Assembly: GCA_025464625.1 (NCBI GenBank)
Contig: JAOAUZ010000002.1
Coordinates: 372,001-436,000 of the forward strand
Reading direction: 5' to 3'
Source of the DNA: Rickettsiales bacterium
Lineage (GTDB): Bacteria; Pseudomonadota; Alphaproteobacteria; Rickettsiales; SXRF01
Length of the DNA stretch: 64,000 nt
The notes under the pieces were generated by a model. The model was not told the DNA's origin. It saw only the letters and a program-made list of their open reading frames with translations, and ran no database searches. Shown here one piece after another: positions 25,735-33,601 of the stretch (positions are counted from its first letter, which is position 1; every line of letters starts with the position of its first letter). The position numbers and the translations under genes were made by a program.

Positions 25735-25993
25735 AATATTTTGCTCCTTTTCTCCAGTAAGCTGCCCCAAAAATTCTTATTGTTTTTCCTCTTATTGTAA
25801 AGCGCACAGTCATCACCCTTCCATTTACTTTACCAAAACAAAAATATCTATCTTCCTCTGTGCTATGCTCCAAATCATCTCTTGTAACTAAATTTTCATC
25901 AAAAAAAGCCTTTGTTGCCTCATCAAAAGAAACCCCATGCTTTTCTTGGTTTAACTCATTCTTATCTTGATCCCATTCAAAATATTTACTCAT
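25718..25993 (-). CDS. brnT: BrnT-family ribonuclease toxin
   Basis: The protein has 91 residues with the BrnT fold (RelE-like mRNA interferase). Family motifs are FEWDQDKNELNQEKHGVSF, EATKAFFDE, RYFCFGKVNGRVMTVRFT and the C-terminal IRIFGAAYWRKGAKYY. BrnT proteins typically carry R-x-I-S-A-R-x-A near the end; here it reads IRIFGAAYWRKG, so one of the usual Arg/Ser positions differs and activity may be reduced. The gene starts inside a repeated AT-rich operator-like region and overlaps brnA by 17 bases. It lies between the SURF1 gene and thrC, two genes that usually travel close together in this class. Confidence 0.87.
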   Translation of the reverse strand: MSKYFEWDQDKNELNQEKHGVSFDEATKAFFDENLVTRDDLEHSTEEDRYFCFGKVNGRVMTVRFTIRGKTIRIFGAAYWRKGAKYYAQRD

Positions 25994-26026
25994 ATATTAC
26001 CATATATTAATATGGCTATTTGTCAA
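25991..26026 (-). promoter_or_regulatory. Probable brnTA operator/promoter
   Basis: CATATATTA occurs twice as a direct repeat (25991-25999 and 26001-26009), the first overlapping the toxin start codon. CCATAT/ATATGG also forms a dyad across 26000-26015. A perfect -35 hexamer TTGACA lies on the minus strand at 26021-26026, but the -10 at 17 bases (ATGGTA) is poor. Such repeats at a toxin-antitoxin start suit binding by the ribbon-helix-helix antitoxin. If that -10 is used, the transcript would be almost leaderless. Confidence 0.5.
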
Positions 26027-26049
26027 TACTATAATATAACCGTAACTTA

Positions 26050-26742
26050 TCATTCTTTGGCTTTCTTATAATAAAAGCCAAACATGATAAGCCCTATTAT
26101 AGCTGTTGAAAACCATGTTATAGCATAGCCTAGATGGTCATTCTGTAAATTTATTTTGCCGTCGCCAACTATAGGGAATTCACCATTTTTTTCTTTTCCG
26201 ACCTGTTCTACAATAAGAGGTGTAAGCGATAGACTTGTAGCCTGCGACATTGCGGGAATATCCTCATAAAACCATACATTCTTTTCTGGTATATTTTCAG
26301 GTGCGAAGAAGCGTTTTTCCCTAGGCGGACGAATCACACCTTCTATAGTTTGAGTGCCTTCTGGCTTAGTTTCTTTACCCAATGGAGAAAAACCACGATT
26401 AACAAGTATAATACGTCCGTCGTCTTTAAGCTCAAAGGGTGTGACTATAAAATATCCAGGGAAATTTCCGCGTTGACGACCGATCATATGAAGAGCATTT
26501 TCATGCTTAAAAACACCAATTAATGTGACTTTCAGATATTCAAGCCCTTCCAGCTTTTCTGGTAATATTTGCAGTGGCGGTAGTGCCTGCACCTCTTCAA
26601 TTTGTTTTATAAGTGCATTTTTCCACTGCAATCTCTGCACCTGCCAAACTCCAAGCCATGTAAGCACGATAGTTGACGTAATTATGAACAGCAACGGAAT
26701 AAGCTGTGGTTTGCGAAAATTACGCTGGAAAAAGGTGAGCAT
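26050..26742 (-). CDS. SURF1-family cytochrome oxidase assembly protein
   Basis: This 230-residue inner-membrane protein helps insert haem into cytochrome c oxidase. One helix near the start (LIPLLFIITSTIVLTWLGVW) is followed by QVQRLQWKNALI. The periplasmic domain carries GRQRGNFPGYFIVTPFEL, ILVNRGFSP and FYEDIPAMSQ. NDHLGYAITWFSTAIIGLIM is the second helix with the conserved family motif. The start is placed at 26742 (MLTFFQRNFRK); an upstream Met at 26778 would add 12 residues. It normally sits at the end of a cox operon near thrC. Here a toxin-antitoxin pair separates it from thrC. Confidence 0.9.
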   Translation of the reverse strand: MLTFFQRNFRKPQLIPLLFIITSTIVLTWLGVWQVQRLQWKNALIKQIEEVQALPPLQILPEKLEGLEYLKVTLIGVFKHENALHMIGRQRGNFPGYFIVTPFELKDDGRIILVNRGFSPLGKETKPEGTQTIEGVIRPPREKRFFAPENIPEKNVWFYEDIPAMSQATSLSLTPLIVEQVGKEKNGEFPIVGDGKINLQNDHLGYAITWFSTAIIGLIMFGFYYKKAKE

Positions 26743-26785
26743 TAGAATATCTGACAAAAAAAGTAAGGTTTTATACAAACAACAC

Positions 26786-26813
26786 TTGAACCTTATATTT
26801 GAGGGACTATATA
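26786..26813 (+). promoter_or_regulatory. Promoter of the peroxiredoxin gene
   Basis: TTGAAC and TATATA lie 16 bases apart, with the expected transcript start near 26820. It is the only strong match in the gap between the divergent SURF1 and peroxiredoxin genes. Confidence 0.55.
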
Positions 26814-26815
26814 TT

Positions 26816-26844
26816 TGCTAGGCATTTTTTAATTTAACCTAGCA
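26816..26844. promoter_or_regulatory. Dyad at the peroxiredoxin transcript start
   Basis: TGCTAGG (26816-26822) and CCTAGCA (26838-26844) form a perfect 7-bp inverted repeat with a 15-base AT-rich loop. It lies across the predicted transcription start and ends five bases before the AAGGAG ribosome site at 26850-26855. It could be an operator for a redox regulator or a protective hairpin at the 5' end of the mRNA. Confidence 0.45.
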
Positions 26845-26861
26845 TTTCTAAGGAGAATCCC

Positions 26862-27500
26862 ATGAGTGTATTAGTTGGCAAACAAGCCCCAGATTTTACT
26901 GCTAAAGCTGTTTTGGCGGATGGCAGTTTCGATGAAAGTTTTAATCTTTACAATTATTTAGGTATTAAAAAAGATGCTTCTGGCAAGGTTACCAAAAAGG
27001 GCAAAATTGGCGTGCTGTTTTTCTGGCCACTTGATTTCACTTTCGTTTGCCCATCGGAAATCATCGCTTTTAACAACCGTTTGAAAGAATTTAAGCTGCG
27101 TAAGACCGAAGTTATTGGCGTTTCTGTTGACTCGCATTTTACTCACTTGGCATGGAAACAAACTCCAGTTGAAAAAGGTGGCATTGGTAATGTGCAGTTC
27201 CCGATGGTTGCCGATCTTACCAAATCTATTGCTCGTGATTATGATGTTTTGCTTGGTGATGCTGTTGCTTTCCGTGGCACATTTATGATTGATGGCAATG
27301 GTGTTGTGCGTCATCAGGTGGTAAATGATCTTCCACTGGGTCGTAATGTTGATGAGGCGCTTCGTATGGTTGACGCGCTGCAATTCCATGAAGAGCATGG
27401 CGAAGTTTGCCCTGCTGGTTGGAATCGTGGTGATGAAGGTATGAAGGCAAACGCTGCTGGCGTTGCTAAATATCTAAAGGGTCATGCGAAGAAATTATAA
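26862..27500 (+). CDS. Typical 2-Cys peroxiredoxin (AhpC/Prx1 type)
   Basis: This 212-residue peroxidase reduces hydrogen peroxide and organic peroxides in the cytoplasm. The peroxidatic Cys is in FFWPLDFTFVCPSEIIAF near residue 59. The resolving Cys is in HGEVCPAGWNRG near residue 180, which makes it a two-cysteine enzyme forming dimers or decamers. A segment KKDASGKVTKKGKIG near residue 40 is a small charged insert. AAGGAG precedes ATG at ideal spacing. The thioredoxin reductase gene follows 78 bases later and could supply electrons through thioredoxin. The hairpin between them may separate or tune the two. Confidence 0.95.
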   Translation: MSVLVGKQAPDFTAKAVLADGSFDESFNLYNYLGIKKDASGKVTKKGKIGVLFFWPLDFTFVCPSEIIAFNNRLKEFKLRKTEVIGVSVDSHFTHLAWKQTPVEKGGIGNVQFPMVADLTKSIARDYDVLLGDAVAFRGTFMIDGNGVVRHQVVNDLPLGRNVDEALRMVDALQFHEEHGEVCPAGWNRGDEGMKANAAGVAKYLKGHAKKL

Positions 27501-27510
27501 GAAAGGATGA

Positions 27511-27569
27511 GTATAGAATGTTGAGTTTGGTGAAGAAATTTCTTACACTCAAAACTCAACATTCTATAC
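27511..27569 (+). repeat. 59-base nested hairpin between peroxiredoxin and trxB
   Basis: GTATAGAATGTTGAGTTT (27511-27528) pairs perfectly with AAACTCAACATTCTATAC (27552-27569). The loop holds a further stem (GTG-AAGAAA with TTTCTT-A-CAC, one bulge), so nearly the whole 59 bases can pair. There is no T run after it, so it is not a standard terminator. It ends ten bases before trxB. It may be an mRNA processing or attenuation element, or another mobile palindrome. Confidence 0.75.
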
Positions 27570-27578
27570 CCCGCACTC

Positions 27579-28514
27579 ATGGAACATAAAACAAAAATCC
27601 TCATAATAGGTTCTGGCGCAGCGGGTTGCACCGCTTCAATCTATGCTGCGCGTGCTGGCTTAAACCCTATCATGGTGCATGGTTTGCAACCGGGGGGGCA
27701 GCTTACCATAACCACTGACGTGGAGAATTACCCAGGTTTTGAGCATGCTGTTCAAGGCGGTTGGCTTATGGAACAGATGGAAAAACAAGCGGCGCATGTG
27801 GGAACGAATATTATCCATGATACAATAATGTCTGTTGATTTCTCCAAACGACCGTTTGCTGCTATTGGTGAATCTGGTGATAGCTATGTTGCGGATGCAG
27901 TTGTAATTGCCACAGGTGCAAGCGCGCGCTGGCTGGGGATTCCTAGTGAACAAAAATTCTCTGGTTTTGGTGTTTCCGCTTGTGCAACCTGTGATGGATT
28001 TTTTTATAAAGGCAAAGAAGTTGTGGTGATTGGTGGTGGCAATAGTGCGGTGGAAGAGGCTCTTTACCTTGCCAATATTGCTTCTAAGGTTACACTCATT
28101 CATCGCCGTGATAGTTTGCGCGCAGAGAAAATCGGGCAGGAGAGGTTGTTTGCTCATCCGAAGATTTCGGTGATTTGGGATAGCGCGGTGGAAGAATTTT
28201 TGGGAACTGAAAATCCAAATTCACTTACTGCTGTACGTCTTAAAAACCTAAAAACAAATGCTATTTCAGAATTAAAAACTGATGGCGCGTTCGTTGCCAT
28301 TGGTCATTCGCCAAACACAGAATTATTCAAAGGCGTAATTACTTTGGATAATGATAATTATATCGTAACCGACAAAGGCAGCACCAAAACTAATATTGCG
28401 GGCGTGTTTGCTGCTGGTGATGTGCAGGATAAAATCTTCAGGCAAGCAGTAACAGCAGCGGGAACTGGCTGCATGGCAGCTCTTGAAGCGGAACGGTTCC
28501 TAAGCGGTCACTAG
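27579..28514 (+). CDS. trxB: Thioredoxin-disulfide reductase
   Basis: This 311-residue flavoprotein uses NADPH to reduce thioredoxin. The FAD-binding motif IIGSGAAGCTASIYAARAGL lies at residues 9-28. The redox-active pair is CATC in SACATCDGFFYKG near residue 134. The NADPH motif VVVIGGGNSAVEEALYLANI lies at about residue 149. The C-terminal GVFAAGDVQDKIFRQAVTAA is the second FAD site. It follows the peroxiredoxin gene, so the two suit a shared antioxidant role. It overlaps the convergent manC gene by four bases. Confidence 0.96.
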   Translation: MEHKTKILIIGSGAAGCTASIYAARAGLNPIMVHGLQPGGQLTITTDVENYPGFEHAVQGGWLMEQMEKQAAHVGTNIIHDTIMSVDFSKRPFAAIGESGDSYVADAVVIATGASARWLGIPSEQKFSGFGVSACATCDGFFYKGKEVVVIGGGNSAVEEALYLANIASKVTLIHRRDSLRAEKIGQERLFAHPKISVIWDSAVEEFLGTENPNSLTAVRLKNLKTNAISELKTDGAFVAIGHSPNTELFKGVITLDNDNYIVTDKGSTKTNIAGVFAAGDVQDKIFRQAVTAAGTGCMAALEAERFLSGH

Positions 28515-29947
28515 CCTACTTTGAGGGAAGTTTTGTTAGTGGATCGTCCATAATGGTCGTCAAAACGGGTAATGTCATCTTCACCGAGATATGCTCCACA
28601 TTGCACTTCAACAATAACCAGAGCCTCATCTTCATTGTTTTGCAAGCGGTGCTTGTTACCTGCTTGTATATAAGTTGATTGCGACGGCAGGAGATCAAAA
28701 ACCTCATCACCATTTTGCACTGTTGCCTTGCCTGAAACCACCACCCAATGCTCGCTGCGATGTTTATGCATCTGTAAAGAAAGCTTATGTTTTGGCAGAA
28801 CCTCAATGCGTTTTACCTTAAAGCCAGCGGACTCCTGAAGCACTGTATAGCTCCCCCACGGGCGGAAAATTGTGCTGTGTTCCTTAGAGGCAGAGTGGTT
28901 GCATTCTTTAAGCTGGCTAACGATTTGTTTTACATGTTGTGCCTGCTCGCGGTCAGTTACCAGAAGTGCATCAGGTGTGTCGATTACAATGAGATTTTGC
29001 ACCCCGACTGCTGCAATAATCCGTCCCTCAGATTGAATAAAACAGCCCGTGCTGTTATGCGTATAAACCTCGCCAACTAGCTTATTTCCATTGCTGTCAG
29101 CATCCAGCATACCTGCCATAGCACTCCATGAACCAACGTCATTCCAACCTATATCACAGGCGACAACCGCCACATTTTTTGATTTTTCCATCACTGCATA
29201 ATCAACTGATATATTAGGAATTTCAGCGAATAAATCATCTTCAAGCTCAACATAATTATATGTTGCTTGCGTCCAGTTATCAGGCGCGGCAATTTTTACA
29301 GCCTCAGCTATTTGCGGTGAGTGTGATTCTAATTCGCTCAGAAAAACTCCTGCTTTGAAACAGAAAATCCCTGCATTCCAAAGGTGTTTCCCGCCACTAA
29401 CATATTTTTCAGCAGTTTCTAAATCTGGTTTTTCTACAAAACGTTTTACTATATGACTATCACCACGCTCAATATAACCATAGCCAGTTTCAGGGCGGTT
29501 TGGTGTTATTCCAAAAGTTACTAGGTAATTCTTTTCAGCAAGTGTTTTTGCCTCAATAATTGCTTTGGAAAATGCTTCAACATCACTGATTAATTGGTCG
29601 GCTGATAATACAAGCAGAATTGTGTCATCACCATACATCGCGCTGGCATAAGACGCTGCCATGGCAATGGCGGGAGCGGTATTCCTTCCCATTGGTTCGA
29701 GAATAAATGAAGTGATGGCTTTATTTTTGTTTACCGCACTATATTCGCTGCGAGTCTTAAAATAATGGTCGCGATTTGTTACAGTTAAAATCTCAGTCAC
29801 ATTTGGTTGTGCGCAGGCTCTAAGAAATGCCTTTTGAATCAGGCTCTGTCCGTCTGGCATCGTAATAAATGGTTTAGGGAATGCTGCGCGCGAAACTGGC
29901 CATAAACGTTCACCAGAACCACCAGAAATTATTACAGGCAGAAGCAT
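28511..29947 (-). CDS. manC: Mannose-1-phosphate guanylyltransferase / mannose-6-phosphate isomerase
   Basis: This 478-residue bifunctional enzyme of the ManC/AlgA type makes GDP-mannose from mannose-1-phosphate and GTP and can isomerise fructose-6-phosphate to mannose-6-phosphate. The N-terminal nucleotidyltransferase begins PVIISGGSGERLWPVSRAAF with the FPKPF lysine, and GYGYIERGD and FVEKPDLETAEKYV follow. The C-terminal cupin has LQMHKHRSEHWVVVSGKATV. It supplies GDP-mannose to gmd across the divergent gap. It lies 45 bases after the phosphoglycosyl transferase gene and is probably co-transcribed with it. No phosphomannomutase gene is in the window. Confidence 0.95.
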   Translation of the reverse strand: MLLPVIISGGSGERLWPVSRAAFPKPFITMPDGQSLIQKAFLRACAQPNVTEILTVTNRDHYFKTRSEYSAVNKNKAITSFILEPMGRNTAPAIAMAASYASAMYGDDTILLVLSADQLISDVEAFSKAIIEAKTLAEKNYLVTFGITPNRPETGYGYIERGDSHIVKRFVEKPDLETAEKYVSGGKHLWNAGIFCFKAGVFLSELESHSPQIAEAVKIAAPDNWTQATYNYVELEDDLFAEIPNISVDYAVMEKSKNVAVVACDIGWNDVGSWSAMAGMLDADSNGNKLVGEVYTHNSTGCFIQSEGRIIAAVGVQNLIVIDTPDALLVTDREQAQHVKQIVSQLKECNHSASKEHSTIFRPWGSYTVLQESAGFKVKRIEVLPKHKLSLQMHKHRSEHWVVVSGKATVQNGDEVFDLLPSQSTYIQAGNKHRLQNNEDEALVIVEVQCGAYLGEDDITRFDDHYGRSTNKTSLKVG

Positions 29948-29992
29948 AAATTGTGCTTTCTTATGAAGAAAAATCGGACATATTGTTATTTT

Positions 29993-30655
29993 TCATGAAC
30001 CGTAACGTTTTTTTGCTTCCAGTTCTACAGGATTTTCATTCATACCTTTGCGGTAATCATCTAACCGTAAAAAAGTTGCGTAGCCTTCAGTCTTAACGTC
30101 ATCACGCTTAAGTACGACCAAAACAGTCTTGAGAATAATTTTCAAATCAAGCCATAGCGACCAGTTATCAACGTAATCAACATCCATTTTCAGGCGATCA
30201 TCCCAATTCAGGTTATTACGACCGTTAACCTGCGCTGGTCCAGTAACCCCTGGTTTCATTTCATGACGACGCATTTCCTGAGCAGTATAATAGGGGAAAA
30301 AATCATAAAGCAGGGGACGCGGTCCAACAATGCTCATATCGCCTTTTAGAATATTTATAAGCTGCGGTAATTCGTCTAGGCTATAATCGCGGATCATATC
30401 CCCAAATTTGGTTAGACGTTGCTCATCAGAAAGTGGGTTGCCTTTTGCATCGGTTTCATCCCTCATGCTACGGAATTTAATGATTTCAAATGGTTTTCCA
30501 TCTAATCCAGGGCGGATTTGCCGAAAAAATATTGGTCTGCCCATAGTAACAAGCACCATAACAGAAACCGCAGCGATAACTGGGCTAAACACCACCAGAG
30601 CCAGCGTAGCTGCACAAATATCAAAACCGCGTTTTATAGCCTTATTTTTTAACAT
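29993..30655 (-). CDS. Undecaprenyl-phosphate sugar phosphotransferase (small monotopic PGT)
   Basis: This 220-residue enzyme transfers a sugar-1-phosphate from a nucleotide sugar to undecaprenyl phosphate, the first membrane step of surface-polysaccharide assembly. It is the short PglC-like form with one re-entrant hydrophobic helix (ICAATLALVVFSPVIAAVSV). Family motifs are FRQIRPG, FEIIKFRSMRDETDAKGNPL, SLDELPQLINILKGDMSIVG, PRPLLYDFF and KPGVTGPAQVNGRN. The Asp-Glu catalytic dyad is in SLDELPQ. It reads with manC, away from the rest of the locus, and shares a 171-base divergent region with gmd. Its donor sugar cannot be read from the sequence. Confidence 0.93.
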   Translation of the reverse strand: MLKNKAIKRGFDICAATLALVVFSPVIAAVSVMVLVTMGRPIFFRQIRPGLDGKPFEIIKFRSMRDETDAKGNPLSDEQRLTKFGDMIRDYSLDELPQLINILKGDMSIVGPRPLLYDFFPYYTAQEMRRHEMKPGVTGPAQVNGRNNLNWDDRLKMDVDYVDNWSLWLDLKIILKTVLVVLKRDDVKTEGYATFLRLDDYRKGMNENPVELEAKKRYGS

Positions 30656-30752
30656 AATGCCCTATTATTACCACATTTGTAATGTAAATACACCATTGCA
30701 GAGCAACCTGTCCATTATATTCATAAATTATCCATGTATCTTTTGTAAGACT

Positions 30753-30781
30753 TTGACAGCGTGACTGGAAGAGGTTAAAGA
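30753..30781 (+). promoter_or_regulatory. Candidate promoter of the rightward polysaccharide operon
   Basis: A perfect -35, TTGACA, is followed 17 bases later by a weak -10, TAAAGA, 46 bases ahead of the gmd start. It lies in the divergent region 30656-30826. No clear match is seen for the opposite direction. Confidence 0.4.
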
Positions 30782-30826
30782 TTCAGTGAAAGATTAAGTT
30801 AAGTATTATTTAGTTTAAGGTTGTTC

Positions 30827-31954
30827 ATGAAAAAAGTGGCTTTAATAACGGGTGTGACGGGGCAGGACGGCTCGTATCTTGCAGAATTATTGTTGGGTAA
30901 GGGCTATATTGTTCATGGAATAAAGCGTAGAGCTTCTCTGTTTAATACCGATAGGATTGATCATCTCTATCAAGATCCGCATGTCGATAATCGTCAGTTT
31001 ATTTTGCATTACGGGGATATGACCGATAGCACAAATCTGGTGCGTTTGGTGCAGTCTATCCAGCCCGATGAAATTTATAATCTGGCGGCGCAGAGCCATG
31101 TTAGCGTTAGTTTTCAAGAACCAGAATATACGGCGGATGTTGATGCGATGGGAACGCTTCGTTTATTGGAAGCCATCCGTATTTGCGGGTTGGAAAAAAA
31201 GACCCGTTTTTATCAGGCAAGTAGCAGTGAATTATACGGAATGGTGCAGGAAATTCCGCAGAAGGAAACGACACCGTTTTATCCGCGCAGCCCCTATGCT
31301 GTGGCAAAACTATATGCTTACTGGATAGTGGTGAATTACCGTGAGGCTTATGGAATATATGCTTGCAACGGAATTTTATTTAATCATGAATCGCCAGTGC
31401 GTGAGGAAACATTTGTAACGCGCAAAATTACCCGTGCGCTGGGGCGGATTTATCTGGGAACGCAGGATTGTCTGTATCTAGGAAATATGGACGCACTGCG
31501 CGATTGGGGGCATGCTAAAGATTATGTGGAAATGCAGTGGTTGATGCTGCAACAAAAAGAAGCGGAAGATTTTGTAATTGCAACTGGTGTTCAATATAGT
31601 GTTCGTGATTTTGTAAATGCATCTGCTGCTGAACTGGGAATAACTCTACGTTGGCAGGGAAAAGGTGTGGATGAGGTTGCAACTATTGATAAAATATCTG
31701 ACAGTTGCAATAAGTCTGAAATAAAATGTAAAATAGGGCAGGTTGTGGTTAAGGTTGATCCGCGCTATTTCCGCCCAACAGAGGTGGAAACCCTGCTTGG
31801 TGATGCCACAAAAGCCAAAAACAAACTAGGCTGGACACCAAAAATATCTTTCAAAGAGCTGGTTGTCGAAATGATGCAGTCGGATTTGCAGTTAGCTAGG
31901 CGCGATTCATTAGTGAAAGAGCATGGATTTAGTGCCTGTGCGCATCGTGAATAG
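30827..31954 (+). CDS. gmd: GDP-mannose 4,6-dehydratase
   Basis: This 375-residue SDR enzyme turns GDP-mannose into GDP-4-keto-6-deoxymannose, the precursor of GDP-fucose. The start is ATG 30827 ([20 protein letters not shown]). The Rossmann motif TGVTGQDG, the FHLAAQ-like NLAAQSHV, and the catalytic SSSELYG and [12 protein letters not shown] (YxxxK) are present. [10 protein letters not shown]-like [18 protein letters not shown] and [20 protein letters not shown] complete the family set. GDP-fucose synthase follows nine bases later. It is the first of 24 co-oriented genes. Confidence 0.96.
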   Translation: MKKVALITGVTGQDGSYLAELLLGKGYIVHGIKRRASLFNTDRIDHLYQDPHVDNRQFILHYGDMTDSTNLVRLVQSIQPDEIYNLAAQSHVSVSFQEPEYTADVDAMGTLRLLEAIRICGLEKKTRFYQASSSELYGMVQEIPQKETTPFYPRSPYAVAKLYAYWIVVNYREAYGIYACNGILFNHESPVREETFVTRKITRALGRIYLGTQDCLYLGNMDALRDWGHAKDYVEMQWLMLQQKEAEDFVIATGVQYSVRDFVNASAAELGITLRWQGKGVDEVATIDKISDSCNKSEIKCKIGQVVVKVDPRYFRPTEVETLLGDATKAKNKLGWTPKISFKELVVEMMQSDLQLARRDSLVKEHGFSACAHRE

Positions 31955-31963
31955 GAAATTATT

Positions 31964-32926
31964 GTGAGCAATTTTTCCATCAATTCACCAATATTTGTAG
32001 CAGGGCATTTAGGGCTTGTTGGCTCGGCACTGGTTCGTGCATTAGAAAAATCTGGATATAAAAATCTAAAAACTCGTAGCCATAAAGAATTGGATTTGTG
32101 CAATCAACAGAAGGTAGAGGAGTTTTTTTCTGCCGAAAAACCAGAAGCTGTTTTGCTCGCTGCTGCTAAAGTTGGTGGAATTCAGGCTAATAATACCTAT
32201 CCTGCAGATTTCATTATTAATAATTTGCAGATCCAAGCCAATGTGATTGATGCCGCATATCGTCACGGTGTAAAACGGCTGATTTTTATGGGTTCAAGCT
32301 GCATTTATCCGCGAGATTGTCCGCAGCCAATGCATGAGGAATATTTATTCAGTGGTTCATTAGAAGCAACAAATCGTCCTTATGCTGTAGCAAAACTCTC
32401 TGGTGTCGAGATGTGTTGGGCATATAACAGGCAATATGGCACGCAATATTTAGCAGTTCTTCCTACTAACACTTACGGAATAAATGATAATTATCACCCA
32501 GAAAATTCTCATGTTCTGCCTGCGCTTATTCGCAAATGTCATGAGGCTAAGATGCGTGGTGAGGCAGAGGTTGTCGTATGGGGAACAGGGGTGCCCAAAC
32601 GTGAATTTATCTACGCCGATGATTTGGCAGAGGCTTGTGTTTTTTTGCTGTCTGATAGTGATGCTATGGCAGAGCTTACAAAACCAGAAATATTGCCAGC
32701 AATTAATATCGGTTGTGGTGAGGATCTCACAATTCGGGAACTTGTGGAGTTGGTAGCAAAAACGGTTGGATTTGCAGGTAAAATTGTTTTTGATAGCGAA
32801 AAACCAGATGGCACTCCCAGAAAATTGCTTGATATTGGACGGATGAAAAGACTGGGATGGAAGCCACAATTTCCGCTTAGTGAGGGAGTTAAGCTTGCCT
32901 ATCAAGATTACCTAAAAAAATTATAG
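31964..32926 (+). CDS. fcl: GDP-L-fucose synthase
   Basis: This 320-residue epimerase-reductase makes GDP-L-fucose from the Gmd product, using NADPH. The start is GTG 31964. VAGHLGLVGSALVRAL is the nucleotide-binding motif. AAAKVGGIQANNTYPADFI, FMGSSCIYPRDCPQPMHEEY and YAVAKLSGVEMCWAYNRQYG hold the family signature with the catalytic Cys, Tyr and Lys. ENSHVLPALIRKCHEAK and WGTGVPKREFIYADDLAEA are also diagnostic. With manC and gmd it completes a GDP-fucose route from mannose-1-phosphate. The next gene starts four bases after its stop. Confidence 0.95.
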   Translation: MSNFSINSPIFVAGHLGLVGSALVRALEKSGYKNLKTRSHKELDLCNQQKVEEFFSAEKPEAVLLAAAKVGGIQANNTYPADFIINNLQIQANVIDAAYRHGVKRLIFMGSSCIYPRDCPQPMHEEYLFSGSLEATNRPYAVAKLSGVEMCWAYNRQYGTQYLAVLPTNTYGINDNYHPENSHVLPALIRKCHEAKMRGEAEVVVWGTGVPKREFIYADDLAEACVFLLSDSDAMAELTKPEILPAINIGCGEDLTIRELVELVAKTVGFAGKIVFDSEKPDGTPRKLLDIGRMKRLGWKPQFPLSEGVKLAYQDYLKKL

Positions 32927-32929
32927 ATT

Positions 32930-33601
32930 ATGTTGGATAAATCAAAGCGAGTACTGATTTTTGATTGGGACGGCACTTTGTTTGATTCCATGCCGACAAA
33001 ATATAAAACTTTTAGTGAAGTGGTGGCTGGCTATTTATCCCCGCGCAGTGAGCAGGTAACGGTGCAGAAAGTGTGTGATTTATACAAGCAATATAGCGGT
33101 GAACCACGAGCTGTTATATTTAACAAAGTAGCTAGATATTATGAGCTTGAGCTTGATAGCAACGATACTGATAAAATGAGTGCGTTGCTTTCTGCGCGTA
33201 ATGCACAGGAACTGCTTACAGCTAAGTTATTTCCTGATGCAGAAATGCTGCTATCTAAACTCAAAAAATCCCCTTATAAGCTATATATATCATCTTCTGT
33301 TCCGATGGAAGAATTGCAATTATTGGTGAAACATGCTGTTCCAACTGCTATTTTAGCGGTAATCGCTGGAATTTTTGGTAGTAAACAGGGATTTTCCAAA
33401 GGGATAGAACATGTGGAGTATATTTGCGCGCAGGAAAATTGTGGGCGTGAAGCCTGCATTATGTTTGGTGATGATGAGGCGGATATGCGCTTGAGTCTAG
33501 CCGCAGGAATTGCTAGTAAACTGGTAGATAGATCTGGTCGTTATATGAATTCTGATTGGCAGAGAATAAATTCTTTTGAGGAAGTGATAGCATGTCTGTA
33601 A
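32930..33601 (+). CDS. HAD-superfamily phosphatase
   Basis: This 223-residue hydrolase is of the phosphoglycolate phosphatase/beta-phosphoglucomutase type. The nucleophile Asp and acid Asp are in LIFDWDGTLFDSMPTKYKTF at residues about 10-29 (DWDGT). The second motif is YISSSVPMEELQLLV, and the last acidic motif is CIMFGDDEADMRLSLAAG. An alpha-helical cap lies between residues 25 and 95. In a locus with NeuB- and NeuA-like genes it may remove phosphate from a nonulosonate-9-phosphate-like or other sugar phosphate intermediate, though this is inference. It overlaps the next gene by ten bases. Confidence 0.85.
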   Translation: MLDKSKRVLIFDWDGTLFDSMPTKYKTFSEVVAGYLSPRSEQVTVQKVCDLYKQYSGEPRAVIFNKVARYYELELDSNDTDKMSALLSARNAQELLTAKLFPDAEMLLSKLKKSPYKLYISSSVPMEELQLLVKHAVPTAILAVIAGIFGSKQGFSKGIEHVEYICAQENCGREACIMFGDDEADMRLSLAAGIASKLVDRSGRYMNSDWQRINSFEEVIACL

